A DNA stretch of 64,000 bases from Cytospora piceicola (Eukaryota; Ascomycota; Sordariomycetes; Diaporthales; Cytosporaceae). The notes below the pieces were generated by a model, which saw only the letters and a list, made by a program, of their open reading frames with translations, was not told the DNA's origin and ran no database searches. Every line of letters starts with the position of its first letter. Position 1 is the stretch's first letter. This document shows positions 44,821-58,099 of the stretch, piece after piece. A program made the position numbers and the translations under genes. The stretch lies in contig JALQBC010000058.1 in the NCBI GenBank assembly GCA_023375675.1, positions 1 through 64,000 on the forward strand. Direction: 5' to 3'.

Positions 44821-46366
44821 ACAACAGAATCGACGCCACAAGGGTCTCGACCGGGACGAGAGATGGTAATACGCTCAGTGCTGTTAGGTTCAGAGCTTTG
44901 GTCGTGGGGGAAATGGGGCCTTACGGTACGGCCTCATGAAAAATCCCGGGGCATGCGTTTTGTACGTTATTTGAGGGTTCTTTTCTACTTGCGGTCTAGT
45001 TGGAAGCGACCATGAAGCTATGTCATTTTAATCAAAAAGGATTGAACCAAAGCCAACGGGTCCTCGCCTTGCCACATCTTGTAGGCCAAGGCACTGCAAT
45101 CTCGATCAACCGCCCTCAGAGGCATGTCGACAGCGAGACACCGCGGCTCAAAGAGCCTGGAGAGTCGAGAGGTGGCAACTCCTTGATCTCATGGGTCACT
45201 TCCATGTGGCATGTCGGATTCCACCGACGCGCAGGGGCGCGCAGGAATTCGACATGATCTCAAGGTCTCACCCGTCCACTTGTTCCGGAGCGAGGGCAAC
45301 AGCGGGGCAACAGCCTGACGACGAATGGGCATGTCATATATCGTGTCTGAAGTACAAGACCGACCCGTCAGCTGCCCGTCCAGAACTTCTGGGGGAAGTA
45401 CCCAGCGCCGACTCGACCCAGGAGGGCGGAGATGCTGTACAGCGGAGATGCTGTACGAAGGATCATGCAGCTAAGAAGCCGAAACCCAGACATCCTTAGC
45501 CCGGCTTACACTGACCAGGCCTTGATCGGGATTCCGGCATGGGTCCGGAGTCAGTGCTTGCTTCTGTGACCCGGATGCGCTGTCAGCCTGGCAGGAAAGA
45601 AGAGGGCCTCTCACCATAGGCTCGTAGACGCCTGGTCTTCTAACCAGCTTCGGAAGTGACTGGCAGTTTCCCATGTGACTGGTTTTCTGCATGATTGGGT
45701 TTTACAGCAACTAAGGGTCAGAGAAAGGGTATCCCGGAAAGCGAGCAGAAGAATGGGTCAGAGTTCGCGGTGACTAGGGATGAGTGTGTGTATCGCGCTC
45801 GGGATGTCGGTTCCCCTTCCTTCCCGTATCCACCTTGACTGTCAAGCCAGCAAAGAAGAGGGAGAAAGGGAGGAATCATACACAAGTGTGGCAATTAACA
45901 GTATCAACGACTGCGGAATTTATCACACATTATTTTACTCGCGTGTACGAGACGGGGTACTCTCGACTAAGGGGAGCATCATGAGGAAGCCCAGGTGTCA
46001 CAGCTCACTGAGACACAATTGCTCGAGATTAAGTCTTATGAGATTTCTTCGATTTCATTGCCTTGGTATCATGGCTTCCTGCTTAGAAAGTAACAATCGC
46101 TATGTGCAAGTTTCCCTATCCGGTTTCCCTTTCCAGTAATGCAAACCGTTCTGTAAATGCTATCAAAGTGTGGTGGTAATGGCCTCCTGAAACTTGGGCC
46201 CCACGGGAAATCCTTGCCTTGTACGCCTTTTGCGAAAGAAGTTCTGCCTTGTTTCGCTTTTTCCAAATTCATCCTCATTAAACGCAAACGCCAAGTTTCA
46301 TTCCTTTGAAATCTTGAATGACGTCCATCGTATTTCGGCATCATCTTTCGTCTCTCGTCCTCCAGT
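44821..46366. other. Convergent 3' intergenic region
   Basis: 1.5 kb between the dynein light chain stop and the ELL-like stop. A 15-bp direct duplication containing GGAGATGCTGTAC occurs at about 45427-45458. No coding region is supported. Confidence 0.5.
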
Positions 46367-48831
46367 TCAGATCCCTTCCGGGATTTGCGAATATATCGAG
46401 CCCTTCAGCTTCTCCAACCTGTGGTGCATGTCGAGCAACTTGCTGTACTTGTCCTCGTCAAAGTTGTTGCTGGCCGACAGCTCATGGTGCAGTCCCTGGT
46501 AGACGGCGTACCACGACTTGAACTTGCGGGCCTTGTCCAACAGCTCCGTCGACAGGCGCTGTCGTTTCTTCTCCGCCACTGTCATGTCGAGTGTGTCCCG
46601 GTCTGCATCCGCCTTGCGCTTCTTGACATTGATGTTGCCGTTGGCCACCGTTACATTTCGGTCTCGAGAGCGGTCGCGGTGGCGCTCCTGTCGACTGTCA
46701 TCGGTAGTGGTGTGCTGGTCCAGGTCCGACGCATTGGTAGGCGGCGAGGATGCCAGGGGCGATGACTTGACCGGGCTGGTGTTCTTGTTCTTGCTGGGAA
46801 AGCTAGGTGCGGCGTAACTGTTGCTGCGCGACGAGCTCTGTGAGCTGGAGTCTGAGGGAGGTCGCTTGTAGGATAGGTTGGAGTGGGCTGCGGGCCCCGC
46901 CTTGACATCCCGGTTGACACGCTTGTGTAGTGGTGTGTTCGAGCCAGAGCTGCTATCGTCCTCAAGGTCCTCTCGGTGTCGCTTCTGCACGGCAGCCCGG
47001 GCGACGACCTGCGGCTTGATGATATCCTTGGGAGCGGCGGGCTTCGACTTCGGTTTGGGGGCGGCCTGGGCCTGTGCCTCCCTTTCCTTGATCCTCTCCA
47101 CCAGTTTCTGCTTCTCCCTTTCTCGCTCTCTCTCCTTCTCCTTCTCCTTGCCCCGTTCCTTTTCCATTGCTTTCGATCTGGCAACAGTCGTGGAGAGGGG
47201 TGCCTCTTCCGAAGATGACTCGTCCGAGGCCGAGATGAACTCCTTTGACTTGAACTCCTTCGACAGGACTTGGCTCCCTTTAGGTTTGGACGTCTTCGCA
47301 CCGGCCTTGGTCGGCGATATCCTGGGTGTCGTTGCCTTCTTCTGGGACATCAGCTTCTTCTCCAACTTCTTGGCTGGCTGCTTTGTCTGCGAGGAAGATC
47401 GCGACATGGGCTCGCCGCCTTTCTTGGTCTTCTTGTCCACGCCAGACTGGGTATCATCCTTGCTGCCGCTCGAGTCGTCCGCATCGTGGACTTTGATCTG
47501 GGGCGTCTTGGCCTGAGCCGAACTCTTGGCGATGGTCGCTTGTAGCTTGCTGAGACACTTTCCCTTGCCGCGCTCCTCCTTGGGAAGTAGTCTCTGCCAC
47601 TGGGGTTCCGAAGTGCCGATGCGCATGCGATCATACATCCTGATGGCGTTGTCGATGGCCTTTTGCCGCTCGTCGTCCGAGTCGTACCCGTATTTGAACA
47701 CATCGAGCTCCTTCCAATACATCTTCTTCATGGCGAACTTTTGCAGGCTGCCGTCGAAATCGGCGACCTTGTCCAAGGCAGTCTTGAAGTCCTTCTCCTC
47801 GCCGGGCCACCTGGAACGCAGCTCCTCAAAGGACATTTCCTTGACGGCCAGCTCGTGCACTATGGGGAATCGAAGTTCCTTGGCCTTTGCCTTGGCCTGC
47901 TCGTCGGAGGATAGGGTGGGGGCGAGGGATGGAGAACCGGTGCCACTGAGGGCGGGGCTGGCAGCGCCAGACCTGCTGATGGTCATGGTGCTTCCCTTTG
48001 TCGAAGGAAGCAACTTTCCTTTGCTGCCTTTGGTTGTACCACGTTTCACACCCGCTAGAGGGGTATTGACGATCTTGGTACTAAGAAGGCTCAAGTTAGC
48101 TCAAGCCGTTTCCAGAGGAAGTCCAATGCCACGCACGCATTCTCCATCTTGTCCGTCTTGGCCTGGGCCATGACCTCTTTGAGCCTCGCGACATCGTCGG
48201 AGACGTCACCCTGCGGTTTGCGGGCTGCAGCCGAGGCCTTTGGAGGCACGGCCTTCTCCTTCACGACGACACGGCCCGCGGCGAGCTTAGGGAACCGTCG
48301 GAAATCGGGTCTCATGAAGAGAGACATGGTGGGATGTGGCAGCCGCTCTGCTTCTTGTATCGAGTCGGAGGGATCGGTCAGGTAGAGGTCGAGGTTGGGT
48401 ATTTCGGAGGCCCTGGATATCTTGTGAACCTCTCCGTTGCAGAGGAAGGACTGTTGGTGGGTTAGGCTGTCAGCCGATTGATCATGGTGGACAGGTTAAA
48501 TGAAAACAGACGGCACAGTGTTCTCCGATTGAGGACCAAATTTGTTATTCGCATCGTGGGGTTCCTGGCCGGTCCTATTGTGAGGCCATTGTTCTCCCTA
48601 TAGAACAATAGGACCAACGCTTCCCCCCGCGATTGAACCAGACAGGGAATAAGCACTTACTGGAGTGTTCCCCAATGACAATTTTGGCTCCCCTCCATTT
48701 TGTACGGATTTTATGAGGTCCCCAATTACATTATCGCTGATTGTGAGGGCGAAAGCCTGCAGTGGGAGGGTGTCGGCAGACTTGGCCGAGCTCTCCAGAT
48801 GGAGGCCGGTCTCGGGTATCCTCAGGACCAT
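46367..48831 (-). CDS. ELL-type RNA polymerase II elongation factor
   Basis: Three exons: 48661-48831, 48137-48450 and 46367-48080, with introns of 210 and 56 nt, giving about 732 residues. ELL proteins suppress transient pausing of RNA polymerase II. The first 190 residues look like the ELL N-terminal region: MVLRIPETGLHLE, LTISDNVIGDLIKSV, SFLCNGEVHKISR, then residues ending RLKEVMAQAKTDKMENA. A winged-helix-like segment follows at about 225-290: LRFPIVHELAVKEMSFEELR, then the FKTALDKVADFDGS stretch. The middle is a long Lys/Ser-rich disordered region with an ERGKEKEKEREREREKQ charged helix. The last 80 residues (KARKFKSWYAVYQGLHHELS to the C-terminus) form a conserved-looking helical tail that could correspond to the occludin/ELL homology region. 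The assignment rests on motif recognition by eye and is less certain than for its neighbours. Confidence 0.75.
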
Positions 48832-49571
48832 GGTTGTTGTTGGATGATGTAGGTTCCACCTCGGAAACGGGACTCTGCACCACAAGACCAGCAGCCGAAG
48901 CTGTCAGGAACTGGGCTGAGAGGGGTACTGAAGGGTGTAAGATCCTCCGTCCTAGCCGGATTTTATCCTCGTCGTGGGTTTCGGAGGGTGGTCGAAGTGG
49001 TGGGCAAGCTCGAGGGTATTCCGGACGGCGGGCGTCTCTGGAAACCTTGGAAGCAGCAATTACGGGTACCTAGAGTCCTGTAGTTGCATGGGCGTCACAT
49101 GGCTGGCTCAGATGTTTTCCGGGAGCAGTAGAAAGGAAAAGGAGTTTGAGCCAGGTTTGAGGAGCAGAGTGAGGCAAGAAAGAGTGGAAGTGAAGAGGAG
49201 GTTAGGGAGAGATCGTAGGCAAAGCAAATGTGGTACTATTTGGATCGAAAGAAGAGCGGAAGAAGATAGAGCGGAGTCAACTCAAGAGAGGCACCACAAT
49301 GAGAAATGCCCCAAGAGCGAGAGAGAGGGTGGAACCGACTTTGGAAGGTACTCCAGGTGCTCCGGGCGGCTTTGTCCACTCAGTGCTGGCCGGTACTTGG
49401 GTACCTAGCCAGGTAAGTATGGGATACATGGGGAGGAGTCTTTGAGTTGCGACTTGGAACCTCTTAGAACTTGAGTGCTGGTAGCCTGGGCGGGTTGAGC
49501 CCCCTACGTGGGCCTACTAAGCCCAGTGTCTCCAGTGCCTCGTATTGCTGGAAGCTCAGGGTGTTTGGGCT

Positions 49572-49607
49572 GTTCAGGGCGTTCAGGGCGTTCAGGGCAT
49601 TCAGGGC
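49572..49607 (+). repeat. 9-bp minisatellite, unit GTTCAGGGC
   Basis: Four consecutive 9-bp units, the last with A in place of G at the first position. A related TGTTTGGGC precedes it. Confidence 0.85.
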
Positions 49608-49939
49608 GAACTCACCGTACAGTAGCCTCTCGATTTAGTACCTTCTGTGTGGCTGGTTCAGAAGCGAGCCGGCTGGTTAGCGGGGGCGACCGGGGTTGAT
49701 GATAGTACTGGGTACTTTGCGTTGCTGTACAATACAGGGGTCTTGGGGTCCGTGACAGGGATTTAGGATCGACGGGTGAGCGCGATGTGGTTAGGTTCTT
49801 TTTGAGAGATGTCAATCCTCGGTTCTTCTTCAGCACTTGACCTGAACAAGACTGCAATACAGAGAAGAAAAAAGGACCTGTCTGGGATTATAAGGGTGTT
49901 CAACTTGAATTGTAATTGGCAAGGTAGTCACCCAGGAAG

Positions 49940-49981
49940 GCAGTCAGTCAGTCACTCATTCAATCAATCAATCAAGTCAGG
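49940..49981 (+). repeat. (AGTC)n/(AATC)n short tandem repeat
   Basis: CAGTCAGTCAGTCA is followed by CAATCAATCAATCAAGTCAG. It is a compound tetranucleotide repeat in non-coding sequence. Confidence 0.8.
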
Positions 49982-52900
49982 GGTACTTGTGCTCTCTTTA
50001 ATGTTCAGTCAACTGAGCCAGTGACATGCGGCCGGCTGAACCTTGGCTCTCAACTGTCTGGGGCGGGCGTCTTAAGGGATCTACACATCTACCACTGGCT
50101 GACTGGTAGTAAAAACGGCGGAACCAGTGAAGAAACGGATGGATACTTATGTTAGACCACGAACATGCAAATGACAATGGGTTTCGAATGGTTTTATTAC
50201 AGTAAATACCATATTGCCTTTTCTCAAGTCTCCTTGACAAAATAATTCCATGTAGAGGTTCCCTCCCCTAGCTACTTACCTAGGTTCCCAAGTAGGTAAT
50301 GTGAGTACTTAAAGTAGGTACTCAAGGTTCTGGAATTGTTGTTTCATGACTTTGCAGGGGTTCATGATGATTGCCTGCCAGAACAAGTCACATCACTCAC
50401 TCATCCCCCCCCCCCAGAACCTTGCCGAGCCACTCACCTTTTTTCTATCCGGCGGATGCGCCAACCGAAGTGGCTCTTCCGTTCTTGTTGTTCTGTTCCA
50501 CCCCACATCTCGTCCTCGCGCAACGCCGTTGTGCTCCATCTTCCCATTGACCATAGCTTTCTGGTTAGGGAAAAAGGAGGTGAAGGCAGGATAGGGGTTC
50601 TGAACAATAATATCATTTAGACCATGCAAGGACCTGCCCAGGTATGGTACACATTTCCGGCCTTCTTCACGCTCGAGTCTCCTCTCCCATCACGCTGAAT
50701 CAGATTTCAGATCCATCTCCCGCATCAGGCGCACCTGTGTCTTGCCTTGCCCCTCCAAGGAATCAGATGCACAGGGTGGTACTAAGCACCGGGGCTTCGG
50801 CTGTTCCAACCTGGGCAAAAGGCAAGGGTGCTGGAACAAATCGGCTTCATCACACACGCAGAGATGTAGCGTTGACAAAAGACCCCTCCCCACATACCTC
50901 TCCCCGAACCTACCTAGGCATTCTGTATGTAGCACATAGATACTTGCCTTTACCATGGCTGTCAAACATGGCTGTCAAACCATAGCTACCTATGTAACCC
51001 ACGTGAAGTACTCCATTGGCGAGCACATGGTAGGGATTTATCCCACTATCAGGCGTCGACTATGTGTGAGGCACCCGACTACTACTACTCAAAAAGTACT
51101 AAAACAACTACTACGAGGGCGGTGGGATCTGACCAAGGTGCCAACTATCTATACGATAGATACATCGTCTCTTGTGTCACCGACATGTCCACCGGTACGT
51201 ACTGAATTGGGTACCTGGGGCGGCAATGCGGGTTTCGTACCGCGAGCCTTTTTTAGTCAGGCAAAGAAGAAGAGCATGCTGGCAGATGCAGATGCGGATG
51301 CGGATGCAATACAGTAAGTATATACAGTCCTTAGTTACCGAGTAAGAACCCTGCCGTGATCAGTACCTCGCCCGACCTTGCCCGACCCGGTCGCCCTGTT
51401 TAAAGGTTTGGGCATTGCATTGACATCACATTGCCAGCTGTCTGCGCAATTTGTGTTGATGACTACCCATCCTGATTGTAGTATTTCCCGGTAAAGGGAG
51501 TCACACGAGACAGCGTGACAATAGGCGCGAGGTACCCAGGTGGTAGCTGAAGGTGGGTGATGTCTGCCGAGTAGGCAAAACCAAGTCAGCAGGCTGAAGG
51601 ATTAATTGATTACCAGGGCCATGACAACAAGCTTGGAGGAGGCGGTCATACGAGACAAGCAAGAGCCGGCCGGCCGAACGAGGCAAGTCTATGCAGTTTG
51701 GCGTTTTTTCCTTTTCCTCTTGTCTGGCCTGGTCTCTGGTCTGACTGGTCTTACCGTCTCCCCTAGCCTATTGGAACTCGTCCGCCTGGCAGGCCTTGTG
51801 ATGCCGCGTCCGGCTCCACTTCAGCAGGAAGATAGGCCGGCTCGACACCCACCAACCAGACCAAGGTCACACTCTGAGCTGTGGCAGTGAGGAGACTGAT
51901 CCCTCGAGGACAACCCCTCGAGAAGAACCCCTCTACTATAGAGAAGAAAAACAAAGCCACAATTACCGAATGGGCCGGCCCACCCTCCTGTCCGCAGTGC
52001 CCAGGTGAAGACCACTTCGCTGTGTGGTCGATATGATCCAGCCGGTGAAACACACCGAGGCTGAACAGGATTGGATGACCTTGACGGCCTTTTGACCAGG
52101 CGACCAATTGAGGCCCGGTCTCGGGGGAGAAGAAGAGTCCTGGAATCCTTCATCTTCCCTGTTTCAGTTACTTAGGGTGAAGAAAGAAGAAGAGATGCCG
52201 TCGTTTGCCAAAACAAGAACAAAAAAGGTTTAGGTTCCTGTCTGTGTCGGTAAAACGGTCAGTCCCATCCGCTCGGGCAAAGCGTCCAAGCTCAAGAGGG
52301 GGGGGGGTCCATATGTATCAATCGAGGCGGATGTTGTAGAGATGCTTTTCTCGATATCCTCCTCATTTCCCACCAAAGGAGGTCGGTTTTCAAATGTTGA
52401 GTTAGGCAATTAATAGGCAGAGACGTTAGGAATGGCTAATCGAAAGACAAGACGGAGGTGCCCCTGTTTCCACCAACGAGGTACAAGTCACTGTTTGGCA
52501 TGTCACATTATCCCTGAATTAAACAACTGCGTCGCTAACTAGTTGTTACTAGCAACTCAAGGTTGGACAGTCATCATGACACGAACCGGGTTCCAGGATC
52601 CGCGCTGCCGTCCAGATCCACAACCCGTATGGATGTGCCATAGCATACATATAGCATGGTACCGACTTCGCCATGATCAATGTGGCCGATCTGCCGTTCA
52701 ATTGACATGACACCCCCCGGACGACGAGTGTCCAGTTCAGTCCAGTGGATTGGGTGTTTTTGAGTGTGTTTAGGAGGAGGTTACATATCAGTACATGGCA
52801 GAGAGGGAGGGAGAATTAGTGTTTGAAATTAAGATAGTAAACTTTTTAGTCTATCTAATCACTCTTGGTCCAGATCCATGAGAGTTGCCTCTCTAAATCG

Positions 52901-53563
52901 GTGCCCACATTGTCTCGGGCCCGATGTGGATCGTCAGCTGCTATCGAACATCGTTGCGGGGCCGCCGCGTGATATCGGCCAACCTACTTAAGTACCCTTG
53001 GCGAGCAAGCCGCCAGAAATAAAGATGAAAGAGAATAAAACCGTCTTTCCCCGTCACAGTCCTTGATCATTATGGTTCCCCCTGTCCGCTTGCCCTTCCC
53101 TACACTCAATGACGATATGTGCAACCACACACACTCACTCACACGCACCCACCTATCGAAACCCAGGAACGTCCGGTCAAGCTTCGGGGAGGGCGGTCAG
53201 TAACGCTGCCCCCGGAGAAGCTCGACATCTTGGGACGCCATCAGCTTACGGGCGGGCGCCGGTGCCAATCGCGACTGGGAGCCCCCGATGCTGGAGGAGC
53301 CCTGGTAGACAGGAAAGGCTGGCCCGATTCGGTCGAGCTGAGATGTTTTGGTGTTCATACTATCGAGAATGACAATGACAAAATTAGGACCCTTCTGACA
53401 GCCGAGTCTCGGCTCTGCAGAGCACACACATGGTACGGGGGCACTGGGGGATTGGTAAGGCGACGGTGGTGGGAAGTGCAGCTTTTCGAACTCTTCCTGC
53501 CTGGTGAGTTCTGACAAAGCTGCTCGGTTTGTTCGGTCTGCAGTGGAGCAGTGAACCAACTTA

Positions 53564-53587
53564 GTGACTGACTGACTGACTGACTGT
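53564..53587 (+). repeat. (TGAC)n tetranucleotide repeat
   Basis: Six TGAC units in tandem, ending in TGTA. It lies in gene-free sequence. Confidence 0.9.
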
Positions 53588-54650
53588 ACTCAGCCCTATA
53601 CACAGGCACCGGGGCCGTGGACGACGATCAGTCAGCGGCGAAGTGCTTGCTGACGGGCTTACTCTGCCAAAACCTACCAGTCTACAATACCCAGCTGCCC
53701 GGGCTGCATGGTTCCCCTCTGCTGCGAGGGCTGCTCTGGTTTGATGACAGGCGGTGATGGATGCTGGAAGGGGTGTTGGATGACTTGCGTCCGCCATTGC
53801 GCGCCGGCCCCCACTGCCACTCTGCTTACCCTTGTGTGATGGCGCCTCGAAAACGTGCAAGATAATGTTTCGTATCGTATATGCGTCTCGATTATAGGAG
53901 CCTCTTTTCTCGTAGCCAATGCGCGATCGAGATTTCATATGGGTGTATCTCTGAGGCCCTACGAAACAGGGAACGGCATTAATCAATGTTGCCAGACCCT
54001 TACTTTACACAGCATACAACGTACCTCAGCTCAGGGCCAGTGCACTGCATGCGTGGGAAGTGTGTGGTATACGAATTACGGACTAGCAGATATACTAGAA
54101 AGTTCCAGATGTCCTCGATACGCTGTATGTATGGTAGGTGGGCTTCCCGCATGGCACCGTGCCATCGCCTGTAGCACACCCTCCGTCACGATGGCATCCT
54201 ACGGATGAGATAATCGCCGACAAGCTTCACCCGCCACCTGCCAAAGCGGTTAGTAGGTATTGTATGGTATGGTATGGATGGCGGCACCAGGTTCGTCCGC
54301 CCTTTTAACCTCGGCACCGTTACTTCTTCCGCACTACCCTTGATCTTAACCAGCTTCCGATCGCAGATAACTTTCCTGAATCCGTATGGGCCATCTCTCG
54401 ACAACTCGGACACAAGTCCTTGAATGGCCCAAAAGAGGCTGGACGTGGAACTATCAGTCGCCATGTCTTCAATGCATCGTTTCACATGGCCGCAACCTCA
54501 CAAACCCCGACCGGTCTGTCTGTCGTTGTGGATGACCTAGATCCAGATCATAAGTAGCACGGAATAATTGTGACGGCCTGTAGCATATCCACCAGTGTTA
54601 CCCAGTTAATGTGTGCCAGCGAGTCCATCCGTAGATCAATATTGGCTCTT

Positions 54651-54755
54651 TTACTTGCCCTGCGCCTTGACCTGCTCGAGTATATATCCACCCATGTACT
54701 CGAGTATGGTATGTAGCTGGTTGAGGTCTCTGAACTCGTCAGCTGCTTCCGCCAT
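54651..54755 (-). CDS. Short protein-like ORF, possible exon or small peptide
   Basis: 34 codons from ATG GCG GAA to TAA. The composition is amphipathic and protein-like (AADEFRDLNQLHTILEYMGG, then YILEQVKAQGK) and unlike the random frames around it. The stop overlaps a possible GTAAAA splice donor, so it could also be the first exon of a longer gene toward lower coordinates. I could not extend it convincingly. Confidence 0.2.
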   Translation of the reverse strand: MAEAADEFRDLNQLHTILEYMGGYILEQVKAQGK

Positions 54756-57283
54756 ACAACAAGGTTCAAACCGCCGAGAAATCCTTCCTCAGAGAGACGA
54801 TGGCAACTCGAACGGCCTGTCCGGGCCCAAGAGGGGCCTGAAGAGGATCTATCACATCTCGACAGGTTGTCGGCGGTCCGATAGTCAGAGGTCTGGCCCA
54901 GACACGTAGGTGTAGGATTGGGACCCAACACCTTGCCCGAAAGGGATGTTCTAGTATGTAGTCGTTACTAGTGCTGGCGTCAGTCATGATCGACGATGGC
55001 GGGTTCAACAGTTCTCGTCAGGCCCATCCACGAAATTCCCCTCTTCCAAGGTTCTGGCAAGTTGCCTTTCGGACCCGCAATCACAAAAGCCGCAACTCCA
55101 TCAATGATTACAACATACACTATTGACAGAACGGGAAGAGCGGATCAACCGACGAACTCGGCTGAGATGGTTTAGAAAAGAAGAAAAAATGCCATAAATG
55201 GACCTCGCTATTGGCGGACTGAAATCTTTTCAAAGGTCCCCCCCCTGGACAATGCACCGGGGGGTGGTGGCATGCCGATGGCACACAATGAGGGGATTCC
55301 GGAAGGTGCCTGCAGGTTCAAGGTGCAAGGTGACCAGACGGGGAATAGCTGGGTCGACGATGGTGTCCTCGGAACTTGAACTGCCATGCCTGTCTCCTCG
55401 ATCCCGCTGTTCCGTTTGTTTGGGTTCTGTTGTGTTTCTTTTCTTTGTCTCCCAAAACCTTCCCAATAAGGAAGTTCTAGGATGACCAGCAGACCTTGAA
55501 TGATCGGCCTCGTCCGGTACATACCTACCTGCCGCCGGTCGATCATCAGCTGCGATGATATACTACACTGTGATGTACCCGTGCCCCCTCCTCGATTGAC
55601 GGCATCGGATGAATGCGCGTGACGGCCACAGCAGCCATATCCTTGCCCGGCAAGAGACGCGACGGGCGGGACAGCGGCAGGTGGGAGCTTGGGGAGAGAG
55701 GGTTGGTTGCTGGTCGCTCTCGTACCGTAGTATTGCACGCGCTGCGAAGGAGATCAACGATCGGCAAGGTACCGCTTGTGATCTGTGTAGATATGTGCCT
55801 GTCTCAGGTGTGTGAGGCCCACCTGCCCGGGGGCGAGGGCGAGTGGACGACGTCTGATTGCAAATTCCCACCCATCAGATCGACATTGCGTTATTTGGCA
55901 GTTTGGCATAGTGATGGTCTGCATGGAAAATTTATTGCCTTCGACCATTTTTACCCTAGAGTTCGTAAACGCTTCAGTACTCATCATCCGCAGGCTTGAA
56001 CATCATCTGCCGGGCTCTCGTGGCCCAACTACTGGAGTAGTAAACTTCCGGTCTGTCAATGCCTATGACCTTGTTCGCCTCCTCGTTTCATCTCGTCGAC
56101 AAGCGAACTGGGCAGTACCATGTAGTGTGTTCGCCTCCTTTTGGACTTCCCTTCTCACACTTGTGGGTATGTACTGGGGTACTCGACGAGACTCTGGCTC
56201 GCTTCCTCTTACACAAGTCAATATCAGCCCTTCGCAGCGCATATTACTTGATTTGGTCCCTCGTTGCGAATGGCAGCCACAGCCAGATACCTAGGAATAC
56301 CCAACAAGGGTCGACCTGGACATTCTAGGTATCGTGTAGGGCCGTCATGGCGGCCCATGCCCCTTGGACCCTTCGGCCGTGACGGACCCACTGCGTTGGT
56401 GTAACCTTGACTGTTCGATGTTCCATGTTCTCGATTGGCCGGCACAAGCGAAGAAGGGCCATTGTCTGTCTCTCTCCTCGCGAGGCAACATGTTCGTCTG
56501 CAACAGAAGGGATGAAGGGGACTTGAGACAACAAACCAAACCTGAAGGCTCTGGCGAGAGTTGAGAGGAGTATCAGTAGACCGAATAGTGAAAAATGGAT
56601 AGGAATAACCAGATGTATTTGGAAATCTACAGGGCTGAGCCCCCGGGCCACCTTGGTCTCTCAGTGGAGGCGGTCGATGGGTGCTCTATCCACTTCCTAC
56701 ATGATCGCTTGTAACAATAGGTATATGAACGCTCCTCCGGGATCAAGCGAAATGCGTGTAGCTACATATAAAAAAGACGTTGCATCGCCTTGCAACAATG
56801 CTACTTTCAAGGGGCTAGGGTGAGCTTGTCCACCAAACGGTGAGCAGTGTTCGGTAACCTGTCAGGACCATTCCATAAAATCCTTCCCCAAGACTGTGCT
56901 GGCGGGATTGACCATGGCTTGACAGCTTTGATCTGGTCCTGGTCTTGGCCGGTCCGGTTTGCTCCTCAAACAAAGAAGCCTATGTTGGAAAGCATACATG
57001 GAAAGCAAGCATCTTGCTTGATCAAGGTGAAGGCAACCACAAACACACAAGAACCGGTCCCAAGAACAGCCATAGTTTGAATGAAGACAACAAGACAGAA
57101 TCAGCAATGTGATTGATCGTTGGAGGCAACAGCAACAGATTCTCATGTACATAATTGATATTGATTATAGATAGCAATCAGGGTCAAAATATATAACTGC
57201 CTCATCCTGGAGATCCCAAGCCATACTAAACCACCACTCACACACATCACAAAACAGCTTGGAGTCAGCTCATCTGCGAAGCC

Positions 57284-58099
57284 ATGGAGCGAAACGCCAA
57301 TTTGGACTATCGCAACTATTTCTTCCCGGGCCCTGCCTTCCCCGTCCAGGTCTACCCAATGAGCGGCAACCCACGGTTCCCCTTCTCGTCCTCATTCGGT
57401 GCCGCCAACATGAATGACCTGGCCCCCCAGATCTTTCCGGCTTTTGGAGGAGAGGACATCACAGAAGAGGTGGTCAGGTCGGGCAGAGGCTCCCCCAAAG
57501 TGTCCGAGCTGTCAAGCCCATCTCATGCGTTGGTGAAGACGCGCAGCACAATGGCGTCACTACCGCCATTGCAAGTGGACGAAGCCCTGCAAGGTCTCTC
57601 CCGACAGCTCGACAAGGCCATGGCCTTCTGCGAGAAGTGCCTCGACAAGCACAGCCAGGTCGTGAAAGACATCAATAGCAACGCCAAGAAAGATGCGCGC
57701 AACAGCCTCTGGAAGGGCCTGCTGGAGTCCAGATTCGACGCCAGCGACAGCGACAAAGATCTGTTTCACAACCTCTCGGGCCGAATCGAGTACTGCACGC
57801 ACCAGATTCGAGAGGCCGCCTCGGCGGATCCCTCTGCCAGATCTGGCAGTCACGACAAACGACGCGAGTTCGAGCGACTGGTCCTCAAGGTCAAGCAGAT
57901 CGGCCTCGTGTGCGAAAGGATCGTCAATCTCCAAAGAAGGACATTGGGCGACAGGCAAGCCTGCGAGGACATGGTGGATGAGATGAAGACTTTGAAGGGC
58001 CTATGCAACGAAGACATTGACAGTCTCGAGAAAAACGACGGAGATGAGAGCGTCAAGCATCAGGAATCCGGAGACATTCCTGCAGCCAATGGTTGGTGA
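57284..58099 (+). CDS. Hypothetical helical protein
   Basis: Single exon of 271 residues with a good start context (AGCCATGGAG). The first 90 residues are Pro/Phe/Gly-rich and disordered. From about residue 95 it is predicted mainly helical, with Cys- and Lys-rich helices (LSRQLDKAMAFCEKCLDKH, then FHNLSGRIEYCTHQIREA, REFERLVLKVKQIGLVCERI). No membrane segment, zinc motif or enzyme signature is visible. The neighbours do not suggest a role. It is downstream of the 8.4-kb gene-free region and 1.2 kb upstream of the EFM2-like gene on the same strand. Confidence 0.75.
   Translation: MERNANLDYRNYFFPGPAFPVQVYPMSGNPRFPFSSSFGAANMNDLAPQIFPAFGGEDITEEVVRSGRGSPKVSELSSPSHALVKTRSTMASLPPLQVDEALQGLSRQLDKAMAFCEKCLDKHSQVVKDINSNAKKDARNSLWKGLLESRFDASDSDKDLFHNLSGRIEYCTHQIREAASADPSARSGSHDKRREFERLVLKVKQIGLVCERIVNLQRRTLGDRQACEDMVDEMKTLKGLCNEDIDSLEKNDGDESVKHQESGDIPAANGW

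Larger units (their letters stand above)
48832..57283. other. 8.4-kb region without a recognisable gene
   Basis: No open frame here has a recognisable domain, and frames of similar length occur on both strands. It contains several microsatellites and minisatellites (listed separately), C- and G-runs at 50405-50415 and 52298-52307, and partial TACCTAGG motifs at 50278, 50905 and 56290. The only protein-like frame is a 34-codon ORF at 54651-54755. Introns, non-coding RNAs or lineage-specific genes with short exons cannot be excluded. Confidence 0.55.

Noticed and set aside
49572..53587. Tandem repeats screened for a CRISPR-like or phage-like array
   Set aside because: The units are short perfect microsatellites without constant spacers, and the organism is a eukaryote.
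55208..55738. 176-codon minus-strand frame
   Set aside because: Pro/Gly/Ser-rich random-looking composition and no domain; insufficient to call a gene.
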